Assembly: GCF_002631205.1 (NCBI RefSeq)
Contig: NZ_PDLO01000003.1
Span: 248,001-312,000 of the forward strand
Direction: 5' to 3'
Origin: Neolewinella marina
GTDB lineage: Bacteria; Bacteroidota; Bacteroidia; Chitinophagales; Saprospiraceae
Length of the DNA: 64,000 bases
Within the stretch, counting starts at the first letter, position 1, and each line of letters begins with the position of its first letter. This document shows, piece after piece, positions 16,211 through 24,551 of the stretch. The notes under the pieces were generated by a model. It ran no database searches. It was not told the DNA's origin and saw nothing but the letters and a program-made list of their open reading frames with translations. A program made the position numbers and the translations under genes.

Positions 16211-17433
16211 TCCTTCTTCAGACGGAGTTTTCCGTCGCGGAGCCTGACTTCCACTTCGCCGGCCTTCACCTGTTGGGGGTCGGTCAGTATGCTGCCTGCC
16301 TGGCTCACGAGGGCGTATCCCCGCGCCAGGGTGGTCTCGGGGCGAAGTGCATCGAGTAGGGCCGTTTGCTTGTCCAGCAGGTCGTTGGCCCGGTCGAGCT
16401 GGTGGCTCACCGCAACCAGCAGTTCCCTTTCCCGGGCGTCGGTGCGCAGGTGCCCGGCTTCCAGTAAGGCCGTGGCGCTTTGTCGCACGGCGGAGGCCCG
16501 CCGGTTCAGCATGGTGTCCTCCTCGTGCAACCTTGCGGTGGAGGTGGCAGCGATACGCCGTCCCAATCCCAGCAGGGTAGCTTCCGTTTGGGCGAGCCGG
16601 TCGATCAGGTAGGCCGCGACGGCCGTCGGGGTCTTTAGGCTGCGGTGGACCACCCGGTCCATCACCGTGGCGTCGATTTCGTGACCGATGCCCGCCACCA
16701 CCGGCAGGGGAGCGTCGGCCACCGCCCGGCACAGCCGCTCATCGTCGAAGGCCGCCAGGTCGGTCTTGCCGCCGCCGCCGCGGACGATGACGATCAGGTC
16801 GTATTCGCCACTGCGCCGCCCGATCTGTCGCAGGCGGGTCGTGATCTCCTCGGTGGTCTGTACTCCCTGCATCGCCGCGGCGTACAGGTCGGTCGTAAAA
16901 GCATAACCGAAGACGTTTTCGGCGAGCTGACGCCGGAAGTCGGACCATCCCGCCGCCGTATCCGCGCTGATCACCGCCAGTCGCTGGGGGGCTACGGGCA
17001 GGGGCCGTTGTGCGTTCCGGTCCAGCAGACCGTCGCGGCTCAGGGCCTCCAGCGTCGCTTGCCGTCGGCGTTCCAGGCTGCCGAGGGTATGTTCCGGGTC
17101 GAGGTCCTCCACGATGAGCTTCAGTCCGTAGCGTTCGTGGAAAGAGGCGCTGACCCGCAGCCGCACCGACATCCCCTCCTGCAGCAGTCCGCGGAGGAGG
17201 CGCAGTCCGTGGGCCTTTTCCAGTTGCTTACGGGTGGAGGACCAGATCACCCCCTCGAGCTGGGCCACGATGGCCTCTTCCCCTTCCCCTTTTTCCACCA
17301 GGGTGAGCCAGGTATGGCCGCGCGATTCCTGCACCTGGGCCAGCTCGGCCGCCACCCACACCGGTTCGGGCAGGTTGAGGGCGAATACCCTACGGATAAA
17401 GGTAGCCAGCTGGGACAGGGGCATCGTTTCCAT
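16207..17433 (-). CDS. xseA: Exodeoxyribonuclease VII large subunit
   Basis: 408 residues from ATG 17433 (a second Met lies at 17424). An OB-fold N-terminal domain (SQLATFIRRVF, WVAAELAQVQESRGHTWLTLVEK) is followed by the Exo VII catalytic domain with VISADTAAGWSDFRRQL, VIVRGGGGKTDLAAFDDE and GIGHEIDATVMDRVVH; then a coiled-coil region and a C-terminal beta tail (ILTDPQQVKAGEVEVRL). It degrades single-stranded DNA with XseB. The xseB gene that often follows is absent: the region beyond the stop is ribH on the other strand. The longer frame to 17652 runs into rlmF and is rejected. Confidence 0.95.
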   Translation of the reverse strand: METMPLSQLATFIRRVFALNLPEPVWVAAELAQVQESRGHTWLTLVEKGEGEEAIVAQLEGVIWSSTRKQLEKAHGLRLLRGLLQEGMSVRLRVSASFHERYGLKLIVEDLDPEHTLGSLERRRQATLEALSRDGLLDRNAQRPLPVAPQRLAVISADTAAGWSDFRRQLAENVFGYAFTTDLYAAAMQGVQTTEEITTRLRQIGRRSGEYDLIVIVRGGGGKTDLAAFDDERLCRAVADAPLPVVAGIGHEIDATVMDRVVHRSLKTPTAVAAYLIDRLAQTEATLLGLGRRIAATSTARLHEEDTMLNRRASAVRQSATALLEAGHLRTDARERELLVAVSHQLDRANDLLDKQTALLDALRPETTLARGYALVSQAGSILTDPQQVKAGEVEVRLRDGKLRLKKD

Positions 17434-17478
17434 GGGCGCAAGGTAGCCCGACCTCCGCGGATTTCTGCTGCGGACGAC

Positions 17479-17486
17479 TACCTTTG
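17479..17486 (+). promoter_or_regulatory. -7 promoter element (TACCTTTG) of rlmF
   Basis: Exact TAnnTTTG ending 20 bases before the rlmF ATG, in the 73-base divergent gap between xseA and rlmF. Confidence 0.6.
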
Positions 17487-17506
17487 CCCCCCGATACACC
17501 CGGCGT

Positions 17507-18367
17507 ATGCACCCCCGAAACCGATACCGTGGCAAGCACGACTTTACGGAACTCTGCCGGCTGGAACCCGGCCTGAAGCAATATCTGTTTACGAACCCCG
17601 TGGGCAAGTTGAGCCTGGATTTTTCCCGGAACGAAGCCCTGCGACTGCTCAATCGGGTGTTGCTGCTGCGGGATTACGGATTGCAGCACTGGGACCTGCC
17701 GGACGGCCACCTGGTGCCTCCACTGCCGGGTCGGCTGGATTATATCCATACCATTGCCGACCTGCTGCCCAAGGCCCAACGGGTACTGGACATCGGTACC
17801 GGGGCCAGTGTGATCTACCCCATCCTGGGGGTGGGAGAGTACGGCTGGTCATTCGTGGGGTCGGAGGTAAATCCGGACAGCGTACGGGTGGCCCGGGCCA
17901 TCGTCAAGTTCAACCCCAAGCTGCGCCGGCACATCGAGATCCGCCAGCAGGAGGAGTCGGCCTTCATCTTTCGGGGCATCATCCAGCCGGAGGACTACTT
18001 CCACCTTACCCTCTGCAATCCTCCCTTCTACGCCGACCGGGAATCCGCCGAACGGGCGGGGGAAAAAAAGTGGCGGAAACTGGGGCGGACCGACGGCGGA
18101 CTGTCGTTCGGCGGGGCGGATTCGGAGTTGTGGACGCCGGGGGGAGAGATGGCGTTCCTGCGGCGCATGATCCGGGAAAGCCAGGACTTCAGCCGGCAGG
18201 TGGGGTGGTTTACGACCCTGGTCTCCAAGAAGGGCTACCTGCGCTCCGCCCGCCAATTGCTGGATGCCCTGGAGGGAGTCACGGTGCGCGTCCTGTCCAT
18301 GGAGCAGGGCAACAAGAAAAGCCGGGTCCTGGCCTGGACCTTTACCGATCCGAGTTCCGCCGGCTAG
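17507..18367 (+). CDS. rlmF: 23S rRNA (adenine(1618)-N(6))-methyltransferase
   Basis: 286 residues. The N-terminus (HPRNRYRGKHDF..L) is a family marker of RlmF/YbiN. The SAM-binding loop is VLDIGTGAS near residue 87 and the catalytic NPPF motif of N6-adenine methyltransferases is at LCNPPFY. The family-specific blocks SFGGADSELWTPGGE and WFTTLVSKK are also present. It methylates A1618 of 23S rRNA. It is preceded by its own promoter element and followed after 26 bases by the dioxygenase gene. Confidence 0.95.
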   Translation: MHPRNRYRGKHDFTELCRLEPGLKQYLFTNPVGKLSLDFSRNEALRLLNRVLLLRDYGLQHWDLPDGHLVPPLPGRLDYIHTIADLLPKAQRVLDIGTGASVIYPILGVGEYGWSFVGSEVNPDSVRVARAIVKFNPKLRRHIEIRQQEESAFIFRGIIQPEDYFHLTLCNPPFYADRESAERAGEKKWRKLGRTDGGLSFGGADSELWTPGGEMAFLRRMIRESQDFSRQVGWFTTLVSKKGYLRSARQLLDALEGVTVRVLSMEQGNKKSRVLAWTFTDPSSAG

Positions 18368-18368
18368 C

Positions 18369-18376
18369 TATATTCG
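18369..18376 (+). promoter_or_regulatory. Possible -7 element (TATATTCG)
   Basis: One mismatch to TAnnTTTG, 17 bases before the ATG of the phytanoyl-CoA dioxygenase-like gene. Weak on its own. Confidence 0.35.
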
Positions 18377-18393
18377 GTGCAAATGCCACCGCC

Positions 18394-19296
18394 ATGTCCC
18401 AGCGTGATCTATCCCAGTACGCCGCCCCGATCAGCGACCTGTTCCCACCCCTCAGCGCCGAGGAGGCCTGGGAGCGGTACGCGCTTTCGAATGAACAGGT
18501 TGACTTTTTCCACGAGCACGGCTACCTGAGCAAGGTAAAGTTGCTGGAGGAAGAGGAGGTTGGGCGGTTGCGGGAAGAACTGGAGGCCCTCGTGCAGCCC
18601 GACCACCCCGGAAACCACCTCTTTTACGAATACCACAGCAACGAAAGCGGAGATCCAGATGCGGTCCTCTTTCACAGCCTGGGGCACTGGCGCATTACGC
18701 CAGGCTTTCACGATGTACTCTGGAACCCGCGGTTTCTGGTGGCTGCCTCCCAGTTGCTAGGCAACCGGGCGGTGCGCTTCTGGCACGACCAGTTGTTCTG
18801 CAAGCCCGCCCGCCACGGGGGAGTGGTCGCCTGGCACCAGGATTACAGCTACTGGACCCGCACGGGCCCGATTCAGCACCTGACCTGCTGGACGGCCCTG
18901 GACGATGCTACGCCGGAGAATGGCTGCCTGCAGTACGTCCCCGGTTCACACCGCTGGAAATTGCTGGACAAGACCACCCTGGCCAACGATATGGAAGGCC
19001 TTTACGCCCAGCTGGACGCCGAACAGCGGCGGGCGTTCGATCAGCGGGTGGCCGTGGAATTACCGGCGGGGTACGCCACCTTTCACCATCCGCTACTGGT
19101 CCACGGTTCCTACCACAACCGTTCGGAGCGGGCGCGGCGGGCTTTCGTACTTAATGTATTTGCGGATGGCACCCGCAGCAACGTCACCGAAGAGCTCCTA
19201 AAGGGCGTGCCGGTGGTGCCGAAGGGGGAGAGAATGGAGGGGCGGTTCTTTCCGCTGTTGTTTACGCCACCCGCCGGGGCGCAGGCTCAGTCGTAG
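18394..19296 (+). CDS. Phytanoyl-CoA dioxygenase family protein
   Basis: 300 residues from ATG 18394; the long upstream frame is a shadow of rlmF and xseA. It has the Fe(II)/2-oxoglutarate dioxygenase core: the facial triad HxD in WHQDYSYW (His148, Asp150) and the distal His237 in LLVHGSYHNRS, followed by an Arg-rich segment that would bind 2-oxoglutarate. CLQYVPGSHRW is a family hallmark. The substrate is unknown; members hydroxylate lipids and many small molecules. Its end overlaps the convergent YggS-like gene by 10 bases. Confidence 0.9.
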   Translation: MSQRDLSQYAAPISDLFPPLSAEEAWERYALSNEQVDFFHEHGYLSKVKLLEEEEVGRLREELEALVQPDHPGNHLFYEYHSNESGDPDAVLFHSLGHWRITPGFHDVLWNPRFLVAASQLLGNRAVRFWHDQLFCKPARHGGVVAWHQDYSYWTRTGPIQHLTCWTALDDATPENGCLQYVPGSHRWKLLDKTTLANDMEGLYAQLDAEQRRAFDQRVAVELPAGYATFHHPLLVHGSYHNRSERARRAFVLNVFADGTRSNVTEELLKGVPVVPKGERMEGRFFPLLFTPPAGAQAQS

Positions 19297-19958
19297 TTGC
19301 GTTCGCCGAGCAGCCGGCTGCCGATGCGGACCAGGGTACTTCCCTGCTGGAGGGCGACCTCGTAGTCGCCGGACATGCCCATGCTGATCTCCGAAAAGGT
19401 GGGCTCGTCGAGGAAGAACTCCTCCTTGACGGAAGAGTAGATTTCGTGGAGGGTGCGGAATTCCTGGGCTACCTGCTCTTTGTCGTCGGTGTAGGTGGCC
19501 ATGCCCATCACGCCGACGATGCGGACGTGCTTGAGCGGCTGCTCACGGATGGATTCCAGCAGCTGGCGGCCCGATTCCACGGTGAGGCCGTATTTGCTCT
19601 CTTCCTCCGCGATGTGGTACTGCAGGAGCACGTCCACCCGGCGGTCGCTGGCCCGCTTGTCGATCTCCCGCAGGAGGCGGAGGCTGTCTCCGGAATGTAT
19701 CAGGGAAACCAGGGGCAAGACGTTCTTGACCTTGTTGCGCTGGAGGTGGCCGATGAAGTGCCAGTTGATGTCTTTGGGCAGCTGGGGGTGTTTCTCTTCC
19801 AGCTCGGAGACGCGGTTTTCACCGAAGTCGCGGTGGCCCAGCTCGTAGAGCTCCCTGATCACTTCCACGGGATGGGTCTTGGTCACTACCACCAGTCGGG
19901 CACCGGCGGCGGCCACTTCCCGGCTCAGGGTGCTGTAGGCGTCGGAAAGGGTGGGCAT
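19287..19958 (-). CDS. YggS family pyridoxal phosphate homeostasis protein
   Basis: 223 residues. Alanine racemase-like TIM barrel without the second domain. Lys27 in VVTKTHP is the PLP lysine; FGENRVSE, WHFIGHLQRNK, IHSGDS and the C-terminal SMGMSGDYEVAL followed by LVRIGSRLLGER are standard for PLPHP. It buffers free PLP and affects amino acid pools; no catalytic reaction is known. A weak -7-like element (TACGTTAA) lies just upstream. Confidence 0.95.
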   Translation of the reverse strand: MPTLSDAYSTLSREVAAAGARLVVVTKTHPVEVIRELYELGHRDFGENRVSELEEKHPQLPKDINWHFIGHLQRNKVKNVLPLVSLIHSGDSLRLLREIDKRASDRRVDVLLQYHIAEEESKYGLTVESGRQLLESIREQPLKHVRIVGVMGMATYTDDKEQVAQEFRTLHEIYSSVKEEFFLDEPTFSEISMGMSGDYEVALQQGSTLVRIGSRLLGERNYD

Positions 19959-20143
19959 GGTTTCTGATAGCTTTTTTAACGTAGGATGTTCGCTGGGTGG
20001 ATGCCGGTCCCTGCCAAAAGGGTACCGTTCCGTAAAGGAGACCTTAAATCGGTCCTAAAATGGGGGGGTGGGGAGGGGTTAAGTATATGAGGCTGACTAA
20101 ATTAGGCGTTACCAACTTACCAGGACATCAACGATACCAAACC

Positions 20144-20332
20144 ATGAATTACCTCACGCTTAAGAATGACCGCAAACGCCGTCGCCAGGCTCGTACCGTA
20201 ACCTTCGTCGTCACCACCTTGATGCTCGGCGCCGCCGCCTACGGGATGGGCGCCACCCAGGAACTGGCTGAACTGTTTCAGCAGTGGATGGGCACCCAAC
20301 CCGTGAGCGAGCCGGTCGCTTCGCTTATTTAA
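20144..20332 (+). CDS. Small basic single-pass membrane protein, unknown
   Basis: 62 residues from ATG 20144 (the longer frame from 20060 has low-complexity G-rich sequence before it). A short N-terminal part rich in Arg and Lys (KNDRKRRRQAR) precedes one hydrophobic helix at about residues 18-36, then a short acidic/amphipathic tail. The positive-inside rule puts the N-terminus in the cytoplasm. It is not recognised. Its last 8 bases overlap the convergent FKBP gene. The G-run at 20059-20078 upstream is unusual. Confidence 0.55.
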   Translation: MNYLTLKNDRKRRRQARTVTFVVTTLMLGAAAYGMGATQELAELFQQWMGTQPVSEPVASLI

Positions 20333-20981
20333 CCTCGAAGAGCTCTACGTCGAAGATCAGCGTGGAGTAGGGGGGGATGGCGGGGGGAGAACCCTGCTCG
20401 CCGTATGCCAGGTCGAAGGGAATGTAGAAGCGGTACTTGGCTCCTTCCTTCATGAGCTGCAGGCCTTCGGTCCAGCCGCGGATCACCCGGTTCAGGGGGA
20501 ATTCGATGGTCTGACCGCGCTCTACGGAGCTGTCGAATACGGTGCCGTCGACCAGCATACCGTGGTAGTGGACCTTAACCGTCTCCGTGGCGGAGGGGCT
20601 GGCACCCGTTCCTTCCTTGAGTACTTCGTACTGCAGGCCGGAGTCGGTAACTTTCACTTCGGGGCGCTTGGCGTTCTCGGCCAGGTAGGCATCGCCTTCC
20701 TTGCGGGCCTCGGCACCTGCGGCCGCCGCCGCCTTCTGCAAGTACTGCTGGATGTATTGGTTGGCCTGTTCGGGGGAAACGCTGCCCGAACCGCTCAGGC
20801 CGTCTTCAAATCCTTTGGCCAGACTGCTGGCGTCGATGCTGTCGAATCCCTGACTTTTCAGGTTCTGGCTCAGCACGATGCCGAGACTGTAACTGGTGGT
20901 ATCCATATAGGATGAATGGTTTTGCGCCGCGAGTGCGGCGGTAAAAAGTAGTAATACAAGCGTAGTGGCCCAGGGTTTCAT
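20325..20981 (-). CDS. FKBP-type peptidyl-prolyl cis-trans isomerase (Mip/FkpA-like), exported
   Basis: 218 residues. A signal peptide (residues 1-20, ending AALAAQ) is followed by an FKBP_N helical dimerisation domain (SYSLGIVLSQNLKSQG..., to about residue 90) and an FKBP catalytic domain (from YEVLKEGTGASP; VKVHYHGMLVDGTVFDSS; VIRGWTEGLQLMKEG; AYGEQGSPPAIPPYSTLIFDVEL). It assists folding of secreted or outer-membrane proteins in the periplasm. The start overlaps the msrA stop by 4 bases, so the two repair/folding enzymes form a unit. Confidence 0.95.
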   Translation of the reverse strand: MKPWATTLVLLLFTAALAAQNHSSYMDTTSYSLGIVLSQNLKSQGFDSIDASSLAKGFEDGLSGSGSVSPEQANQYIQQYLQKAAAAAGAEARKEGDAYLAENAKRPEVKVTDSGLQYEVLKEGTGASPSATETVKVHYHGMLVDGTVFDSSVERGQTIEFPLNRVIRGWTEGLQLMKEGAKYRFYIPFDLAYGEQGSPPAIPPYSTLIFDVELFEVK

Positions 20982-21571
20982 GCACGGGACTTTAATCGGT
21001 GGCTGTACTTTTTGCGGATCTTGCCCACCTTGGGGGTAATGACGAAGGTGCAGTAGCTGTTCCGGTCGCCCACCTTGCTGTAGTAATTCTGGTGGTAGTC
21101 TTCAGCGGGGTAGAAGCTCTGGAAGGGCCGCAGCTCGGTAACGGCGGGCTTGCCGTAGAGCTCGGGTACCAGCTCACTCATCTGCCGTTCGGCGGCTTCC
21201 TTCTGCGCCTGGTCGGTATAGAATACCGCGCTGCGGTACTGGGGGCCGATGTCGTTGCCCTGGCGGTTGGGGGTGGTGGGGTCGTGGGAGACAAAGAAGA
21301 TTTCCAGAATTTCGTCGCGGCTGATCTCTTCCGGGTCGAACTCCAGCAGGACCACTTCCACGTGGTCGGTCTGCTTGGTGCACACCGCTTCGTAATTCGC
21401 CGTCTTGGCGTCGCCGCCGGCGTAACCGTTGATGACGCGCTGGACGCCCTGGATGTCCTGGAATACGGCTTCAACGCACCAGAAACAGCCGCCGCCAAGA
21501 ACTATGGTTTCCTGGCGGTCGTTGTTGTCTACCTGGTTGAGGACTTCTCCAAATTGCGGGGAGGTTGACAT
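20978..21571 (-). CDS. msrA: Peptide-methionine (S)-S-oxide reductase
   Basis: 197 residues. The catalytic Cys29 lies in GGGCFWCVEAVF, and the family blocks INGYAGG, the TDHVEVVLLEFDPEE segment, FFVSHDPTTPNRQGNDIGPQYRS and YHQNYY are all present. It reduces methionine-S-sulfoxide. No C-terminal resolving Cys is seen, so recycling may use Cys32 or an external thiol. No signal peptide, so it is cytoplasmic, unlike its exported FKBP neighbour with which it overlaps (ATGA). Confidence 0.97.
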   Translation of the reverse strand: MSTSPQFGEVLNQVDNNDRQETIVLGGGCFWCVEAVFQDIQGVQRVINGYAGGDAKTANYEAVCTKQTDHVEVVLLEFDPEEISRDEILEIFFVSHDPTTPNRQGNDIGPQYRSAVFYTDQAQKEAAERQMSELVPELYGKPAVTELRPFQSFYPAEDYHQNYYSKVGDRNSYCTFVITPKVGKIRKKYSHRLKSRA

Positions 21572-21672
21572 TTTATAGAGTTATCTTGTTAGGAAAGGGG
21601 AGGGCGGTGCAGTTCTCGCGTGTCCTGAGTTAAGATTGTACACCTGGCCCACGAGGGAATTAACGTCTCCGT

Positions 21673-24531
21673 ATGCAGCAAGTTTTGAGCAAGCTATTTC
21701 GTGCCCGCCCGGGGGAGTGGGGGGCCGTGCTGTTGCTGCAGTTGCTCGTCTTTCTCATCATCTGTACCCTGCTGATCGTCAAGCCGACGGCCAGTGCCCT
21801 GTTTCTGTCCGAGTACGGGGCCATTGGCTTGCCCTACATTTTTCTTACTACGGCGGTATTGGCAGCCATCGTGAGTACCGGGTATTCCCTGGCTTTGCGG
21901 CATTATAGCCTGCTGCGGGTCAGTACGGTTTCCCTGCTGGTGTGCCTGGCGATACTGCTGGGGTGCGCGGGCTTCATGAAGATTCCACTGGCGCGGCCCA
22001 CCGTTGCAGTGGTCCTTTATCTCTGGACCGCCATTTTCGGGGTGCTGGCAGCCTCCCAGTTCTGGATGATGGCGAGCTTCGTTTTTGACGTCCGTCAGGC
22101 AAAGCGGTTGTTCGGCCTCATCGGGGCGGGTGCCATAGCCGGTGGAATTGCCGGGGGATACATCACCTCCCTGCTGGCCCAGGAAATAGGGGCACGCAAC
22201 CTTATCCTGATGGCGGCGGGCCTGCTGCTGCCGGCCCTGATCCTGACCACCGTGATCTGGCGGCGGTACGTGGCGCGCAAACAGAGCCTCATTAGCCGCA
22301 AACGCAAATCCGACACCGGGTACGAAGCCCCGCACCGTCTGATTCTGGCCAGCAAGCACCTACTCCTGCTCTGTGTGATCGTGGCCCTGAGCGTCACGGT
22401 GGCGAAACTGGTGGACTATCAGTTCAGCGTACTGGCGGCCGAGCGCTACGGCGACCAGGACCGGCTGGCGGGCTTCTTCGGTTTCTGGTATTCGACTTTC
22501 AACATCGTGGCCCTGGTCATTCAGCTCCTGTTCACTCACCGGGTAGTACAGGGCATGGGGGTTAGCGGGGCCCTGCTGTTCCTGCCAGTGGGCCTGGGCA
22601 TCGGTGCGGTGGTGATGCTGGCCATGCCCGGACTGAACGCCGCCATCTTCAGTCGCTCGGTCGATGGCAGCCTGAAACAGAGCCTGAGCCGGGCAAGTAT
22701 CGAGATGCTGTTCCTGCCGCTCGACGAAGAGACCAAGAAGCGGGTCAAGACCTACATCGATGTATTCGTAGACAGTCTCGCCGGCGGGGTGGGGGGCTTG
22801 CTGCTGATTCTCGTCACCCAGGTGCTCCACCTTTCGGCCCCGGCCATCAGTTGGGTGATCCTGGCCCTGGTGGCCCTCTGGATGGGCAGCGTAGTGCTGA
22901 TCCGGGAAGAGTACATCGAGGCGTTCCGCGCCCAGCTGTCCCACCTTAAACCCAAGGAACACCGCAACCGCCTGCGCAGTCACCACCGCAAGGTGATGGC
23001 CGGCTTCCTGCAGGTGCTGGAAGAAGGGCAGATGAGTACCCACGAAAAGCAGCTGCTCTACGTGCTGGAGCGTACCGATGACCTGAGTGGAAGTTCCTTC
23101 CGCGAGCCGATCCGCCGCCTGCTGGCCCACCCCTCGGGGAACGTCCGCTCCCGGGCCCTCCGCAGCCTGTACCTGCAACCCGGAACGGAGTTGCTGGACG
23201 AAGTAATGCCCCTGCTACGGGATCCGGAACGGCAGGTCAGGTCGGCAGCCTTTGACTACCTCTTCTCCCGGACTCACGCCGTAGAACGCTCCGTGCTGGA
23301 GCCCCTGCTCGATGACCCCAACCCGGACATCTCAGGTGCGGCACTGGTAAGCCTGGCGACCGAAACCGCCGGCAACGAGTTCAGCCAGAAGCAGTGGCGG
23401 GTGGGGCAGCGCCTGCGTCGCCGCATCCGTGAGCTGCGGGGTATGCCGGCCGCGGAGCGGCAGCGGTGGTATCCCTATCTGCTGCGGGCCTCGGGGCGGT
23501 CGAAGACCGCGACCGGACGGGCCTTTATCCAGCGGTGCCTGGTGTCGGAAAACGAGGATGTGCTGCGCTACGCGATCCTCGCGGCCGGCGAAAGCCAGCA
23601 CGAAGACCTGATTGTCCCCTTGCTGCATCTGATCGTGCATCCCGGACAGCGGACCATGGCCATCAATGCCCTCGTGCAGTACCAGGGCGGCCTGCTGGGG
23701 GTGGTGCCCGACCTGGTGGCCAAGGGGGAGCTCTCCCTGGCGGAGGTCCGCCGCCTGCCTTCGGTCATTGAGAAAATCGACCGGCAGCAGTCGGTCGACC
23801 TGCTGTTCTCCCTTATCGAACGTTACTACCCCCACGACCTTCCCCTACGGATGGAGGTGCTCCGGGCACTGAATGCCTTCCGGCGCGACTTTCCCAAGCG
23901 GAATATGCCCGGCAAATTGATCTACCGCCTGGTCGTCTCCGAGGTAAGGACCTACGAATCCCAGCACGACCAGCTGATGCACCAGGAAATCCTGCTGCGC
24001 TATACTGAAAGCGAGGACGAACTGGCGTACCGGGAGGCCTACGCGAGCCTGCTGCGGCAGCGGATGCGGGGAACCTTCAACCGCCTCTTCCGCCTCCTCG
24101 GGCTGCGCTATCCGCCGGCCGACGTCATACCGGTCCATTTGGCCCTTAACGGCGATAACAGTGCGGTGCAGATCAGCGCCATTGAATTCCTGGATAACCT
24201 CCTGGAACTTTCCCTGAAACGGCTCATCATCCCCGTGCTCGACAAGCGGCAACGGCAGGTTTCCACGGCTGGAGAGAAGAAGTATGCCGGAAAGGAAGAG
24301 TTGGCCGAACTGCGGCGGCGGGAGTTCAAGTCCCTGCGCCGGGTGCTGCGCGGCCGCGACGACCGGCTGAAGATCGCCGCCCTGCGGCTGATCAGTTGCC
24401 TGCAGGACGTGCGCTACCTGCCGGTAGTGGAGTACTACGCCGGACTGACCGATATCTCACCTGCGGTGCGGGCCGTTGCCCAGGAAGCCCAGGAAGAGTT
24501 AAGGGTGAGTTTGAGTACGGTTGCGGTCTGA
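21673..24531 (+). CDS. Nucleotide (NTP/NDP) translocase-like membrane protein fused to HEAT repeats
   Basis: 952 residues. Residues 1 to about 420 hold 10-12 hydrophobic helices in the pattern of the ATP:ADP antiporter/MFS-like family (TLLIVKPTASALFLSEYG near the start, FVFDVRQAKRLFGLIGAGAIAGG in the middle, and LSRASIEMLFLPLDEETKKRVKTYIDVFVDS). The C-terminal half (about 440-940) is soluble and made of HEAT/armadillo-like repeats (for example RSRALRSLYLQPG and RSAAFDYLF). Bacterial members outside intracellular parasites are poorly understood; nucleotide exchange is not proven, and a role as an energy- or lipid-linked membrane scaffold is equally possible. argS follows 20 bases downstream with its own promoter inside the end of this gene. 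Confidence 0.78.
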   Translation: MQQVLSKLFRARPGEWGAVLLLQLLVFLIICTLLIVKPTASALFLSEYGAIGLPYIFLTTAVLAAIVSTGYSLALRHYSLLRVSTVSLLVCLAILLGCAGFMKIPLARPTVAVVLYLWTAIFGVLAASQFWMMASFVFDVRQAKRLFGLIGAGAIAGGIAGGYITSLLAQEIGARNLILMAAGLLLPALILTTVIWRRYVARKQSLISRKRKSDTGYEAPHRLILASKHLLLLCVIVALSVTVAKLVDYQFSVLAAERYGDQDRLAGFFGFWYSTFNIVALVIQLLFTHRVVQGMGVSGALLFLPVGLGIGAVVMLAMPGLNAAIFSRSVDGSLKQSLSRASIEMLFLPLDEETKKRVKTYIDVFVDSLAGGVGGLLLILVTQVLHLSAPAISWVILALVALWMGSVVLIREEYIEAFRAQLSHLKPKEHRNRLRSHHRKVMAGFLQVLEEGQMSTHEKQLLYVLERTDDLSGSSFREPIRRLLAHPSGNVRSRALRSLYLQPGTELLDEVMPLLRDPERQVRSAAFDYLFSRTHAVERSVLEPLLDDPNPDISGAALVSLATETAGNEFSQKQWRVGQRLRRRIRELRGMPAAERQRWYPYLLRASGRSKTATGRAFIQRCLVSENEDVLRYAILAAGESQHEDLIVPLLHLIVHPGQRTMAINALVQYQGGLLGVVPDLVAKGELSLAEVRRLPSVIEKIDRQQSVDLLFSLIERYYPHDLPLRMEVLRALNAFRRDFPKRNMPGKLIYRLVVSEVRTYESQHDQLMHQEILLRYTESEDELAYREAYASLLRQRMRGTFNRLFRLLGLRYPPADVIPVHLALNGDNSAVQISAIEFLDNLLELSLKRLIIPVLDKRQRQVSTAGEKKYAGKEELAELRRREFKSLRRVLRGRDDRLKIAALRLISCLQDVRYLPVVEYYAGLTDISPAVRAVAQEAQEELRVSLSTVAV

Positions 24532-24544
24532 TCATCTATCTTTG
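24510..24544 (+). promoter_or_regulatory. Promoter of argS: -33 TTTG and -7 TATCTTTG
   Basis: TTTG at 24510-24513 and an exact -7 element at 24537-24544, with a 23-base spacer, at the upper end of the reported range. The -7 element ends only 7 bases before the argS ATG, so the transcript would have almost no leader. Confidence 0.6.
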
Positions 24545-24551
24545 CGGCCAT

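Noticed and set aside
16645-18393. Upstream extension of the phytanoyl-CoA dioxygenase frame
   Set aside because: It crosses xseA and rlmF in other frames and has no features; the family fold begins near the ATG at 18394.
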